Below, piece after piece: positions 22,480 through 23,268 of a DNA stretch of 23,268 bases. How positions within the stretch are numbered: position 1 is the stretch's first letter; the number at the start of each line of letters is the position of its first letter. The translations under genes and the position numbers were made by a program. The DNA comes from an uncultured Bacillota bacterium (GTDB taxonomy: Bacteria > Bacillota > Clostridia > Christensenellales > UBA1242), in contig CASDQU010000104.1 in assembly GCA_949282835.1 (NCBI GenBank), forward strand, positions 1-23,268, given 5' to 3'. The notes beneath the pieces were generated by a model that made no database searches, was not told the DNA's origin, and saw nothing but the letters and a program-made list of their open reading frames with translations.

Positions 22480-23268
22480 TTATAATTCATTAAAATTATA
22501 TCGAAAATAATTGCCAACATACGATAGTTGATTTAAAGAGATTTGATATCTATTAATTCCAACCACATTACCAATATAACGCGAAATGTTAGAACACTCT
22601 AAATTTTCTACTTCAAAAATATTATTGCTAATAGATACCACATCTAAACTAAATGATTCTGTATCCGCAAATAGTTCGCCGATAATGAAGCCAATATTAA
22701 GTTGTCCAAAGTTATAGTCATAGATATAAATCATGTTATTATTTATAATTAAATTTGAAATTTCACCATTGCTATATTGTGTTTTGCCGAAACAAGCACC
22801 AAAATAGCAATTTCCGCCATTAGATTCTATCGTAACCATGTTATTTTCAAAAGATAAATTGTTTCTTTTATCTTGGCTAGTAATTAAATCTTCGGCAACA
22901 AGTCCTCCAAAAATAATGTTGTCTCCAATAATAGTATAACTTCCATTACGCAATGATATATTATCTAATTCAACATTTCCATTTGTCTTACAAATTAGTC
23001 CAACATGGATGTTGCTACCTTGTATATCAAACATACAATTTTCAAAATTTATATTTGAAATCTTGGCATTTTCAACTACGCCAAATAAACCTATGAAATT
23101 ATTAGAATTTAAAGAGTTATAACTACTAAAACTAATATTGCTAATCGTAAAGCCATTACCATTAAATTCTCCACTAAAAGGATTGTTTAAGTCTCCTATA
23201 ATATTGATGTAATTATAATTGCAATCTATATCATTTTTTAATTCAATTACAATATTTTCTTCATTTGC
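22480..23268 (-). CDS. C-terminal part of a GLUG-motif surface-type repeat protein (partial)
   Basis: The open frame runs from the TAA at 22480 through the right edge with no stop, giving 262 visible residues. The N-terminus is outside the window. The first Met visible (codon at 23034) is internal, because the 78 codons before it continue the same repeats. The pattern FSGEFNGNGFTISNISF, then NNFIGLFGVVENAKISNINFENC, is the GLUG-type arrangement (PF07581-like) of extracellular beta-helix proteins. Later repeats, such as LVAEDLIT, YFGACFGKTQ and IGFIIGELFA, are degenerate. It is rich in Asn, Ile and Ser. No LPXTG or other sorting signal is present at this C-terminus, so any anchoring lies upstream. 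It probably encodes a large secreted or cell-surface protein of unknown ligand. Confidence 0.7.
   Translation of the reverse strand, partial: ANEENIVIELKNDIDCNYNYINIIGDLNNPFSGEFNGNGFTISNISFSSYNSLNSNNFIGLFGVVENAKISNINFENCMFDIQGSNIHVGLICKTNGNVELDNISLRNGSYTIIGDNIIFGGLVAEDLITSQDKRNNLSFENNMVTIESNGGNCYFGACFGKTQYSNGEISNLIINNNMIYIYDYNFGQLNIGFIIGELFADTESFSLDVVSISNNIFEVENLECSNISRYIGNVVGINRYQISLNQLSYVGNYFRYNFNEL

Noticed and set aside
1..23268. Mobile elements, CRISPR arrays, tRNA or rRNA genes
   Set aside because: I found no transposase, terminal repeats, regularly spaced direct repeats or cloverleaf-like sequence. The only recombinase has a core-gene context.
1..23268. Recoded TGA (Mollicute-type code)
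   Set aside because: TGA ends pheT, the cysteine desulfurase gene and the recombinase gene at sensible positions, and conserved Trp residues are TGG.

Overview
The window comes from a low-GC, AT-rich, Gram-positive spore former, most likely an uncultured Clostridia-like member of Bacillota. The evidence is SpoIVB (sporulation checkpoint protease), RNase Y, the argR-recN pair, a phenylalanine T-box on pheST, and near-consensus sigma-A promoters. TGA is used as a stop (pheT, the cysteine desulfurase gene, the recombinase gene) and Trp is TGG, so the code is the ordinary bacterial one and a Mollicute is unlikely. I see no tRNA, rRNA, insertion sequence, prophage or CRISPR array. This is mostly core chromosome.

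Layout. 1-181: the 3' end of rny with its terminator. 370-2383, plus strand: a small membrane protein of the COG2426 export family, then a protein with two N-formylglutamate-amidohydrolase-like domains, each followed by nearly the same terminator hairpin. 2422-4101, minus: a large PadR-type regulator with a C-terminal four-helix membrane region, divergent from a YgjP-like metallopeptidase (4238-4819, plus). 5029-7306, minus: serS followed by an unrecognised gene; they converge on the metallopeptidase gene at a very long hairpin. 7594-8631, plus: a XerS-like tyrosine recombinase. 8803-12235, minus: argR, recN and spoIVB, with an arginine-box cluster around the argR promoter. 12521-18233, minus: pheS-pheT-nifZ-thiI behind a Phe T-box riboswitch (18301-18537). 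18655-19536, plus: an RluA-type pseudouridine synthase, divergent from the T-box promoter. 19698-22379, minus: aspS (archaeal type) and asnS in one operon. 22480-23268, minus: the C-terminal part of a GLUG-repeat surface-type protein that runs off the window.

How the genes work together. The theme is translation: four aminoacyl-tRNA synthetases (Ser, Phe, Asp, Asn), tRNA thiolation (cysteine desulfurase plus ThiI), and an RNA pseudouridine synthase. The thiolation genes are joined to pheST by two ATGA stop/start overlaps, so the Phe T-box should control them too. The most notable pattern is that four plus-strand genes (370, 4238, 7594, 18655) lack a Shine-Dalgarno site and have a -10 box ending 5-6 nt before the ATG, as expected of leaderless mRNAs. 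The minus-strand genes have clear Shine-Dalgarno sites. I found no obviously new multi-gene system. The least ordinary proteins are the membrane PadR-like regulator, the duplicated amidohydrolase-like protein and the unknown protein downstream of serS.
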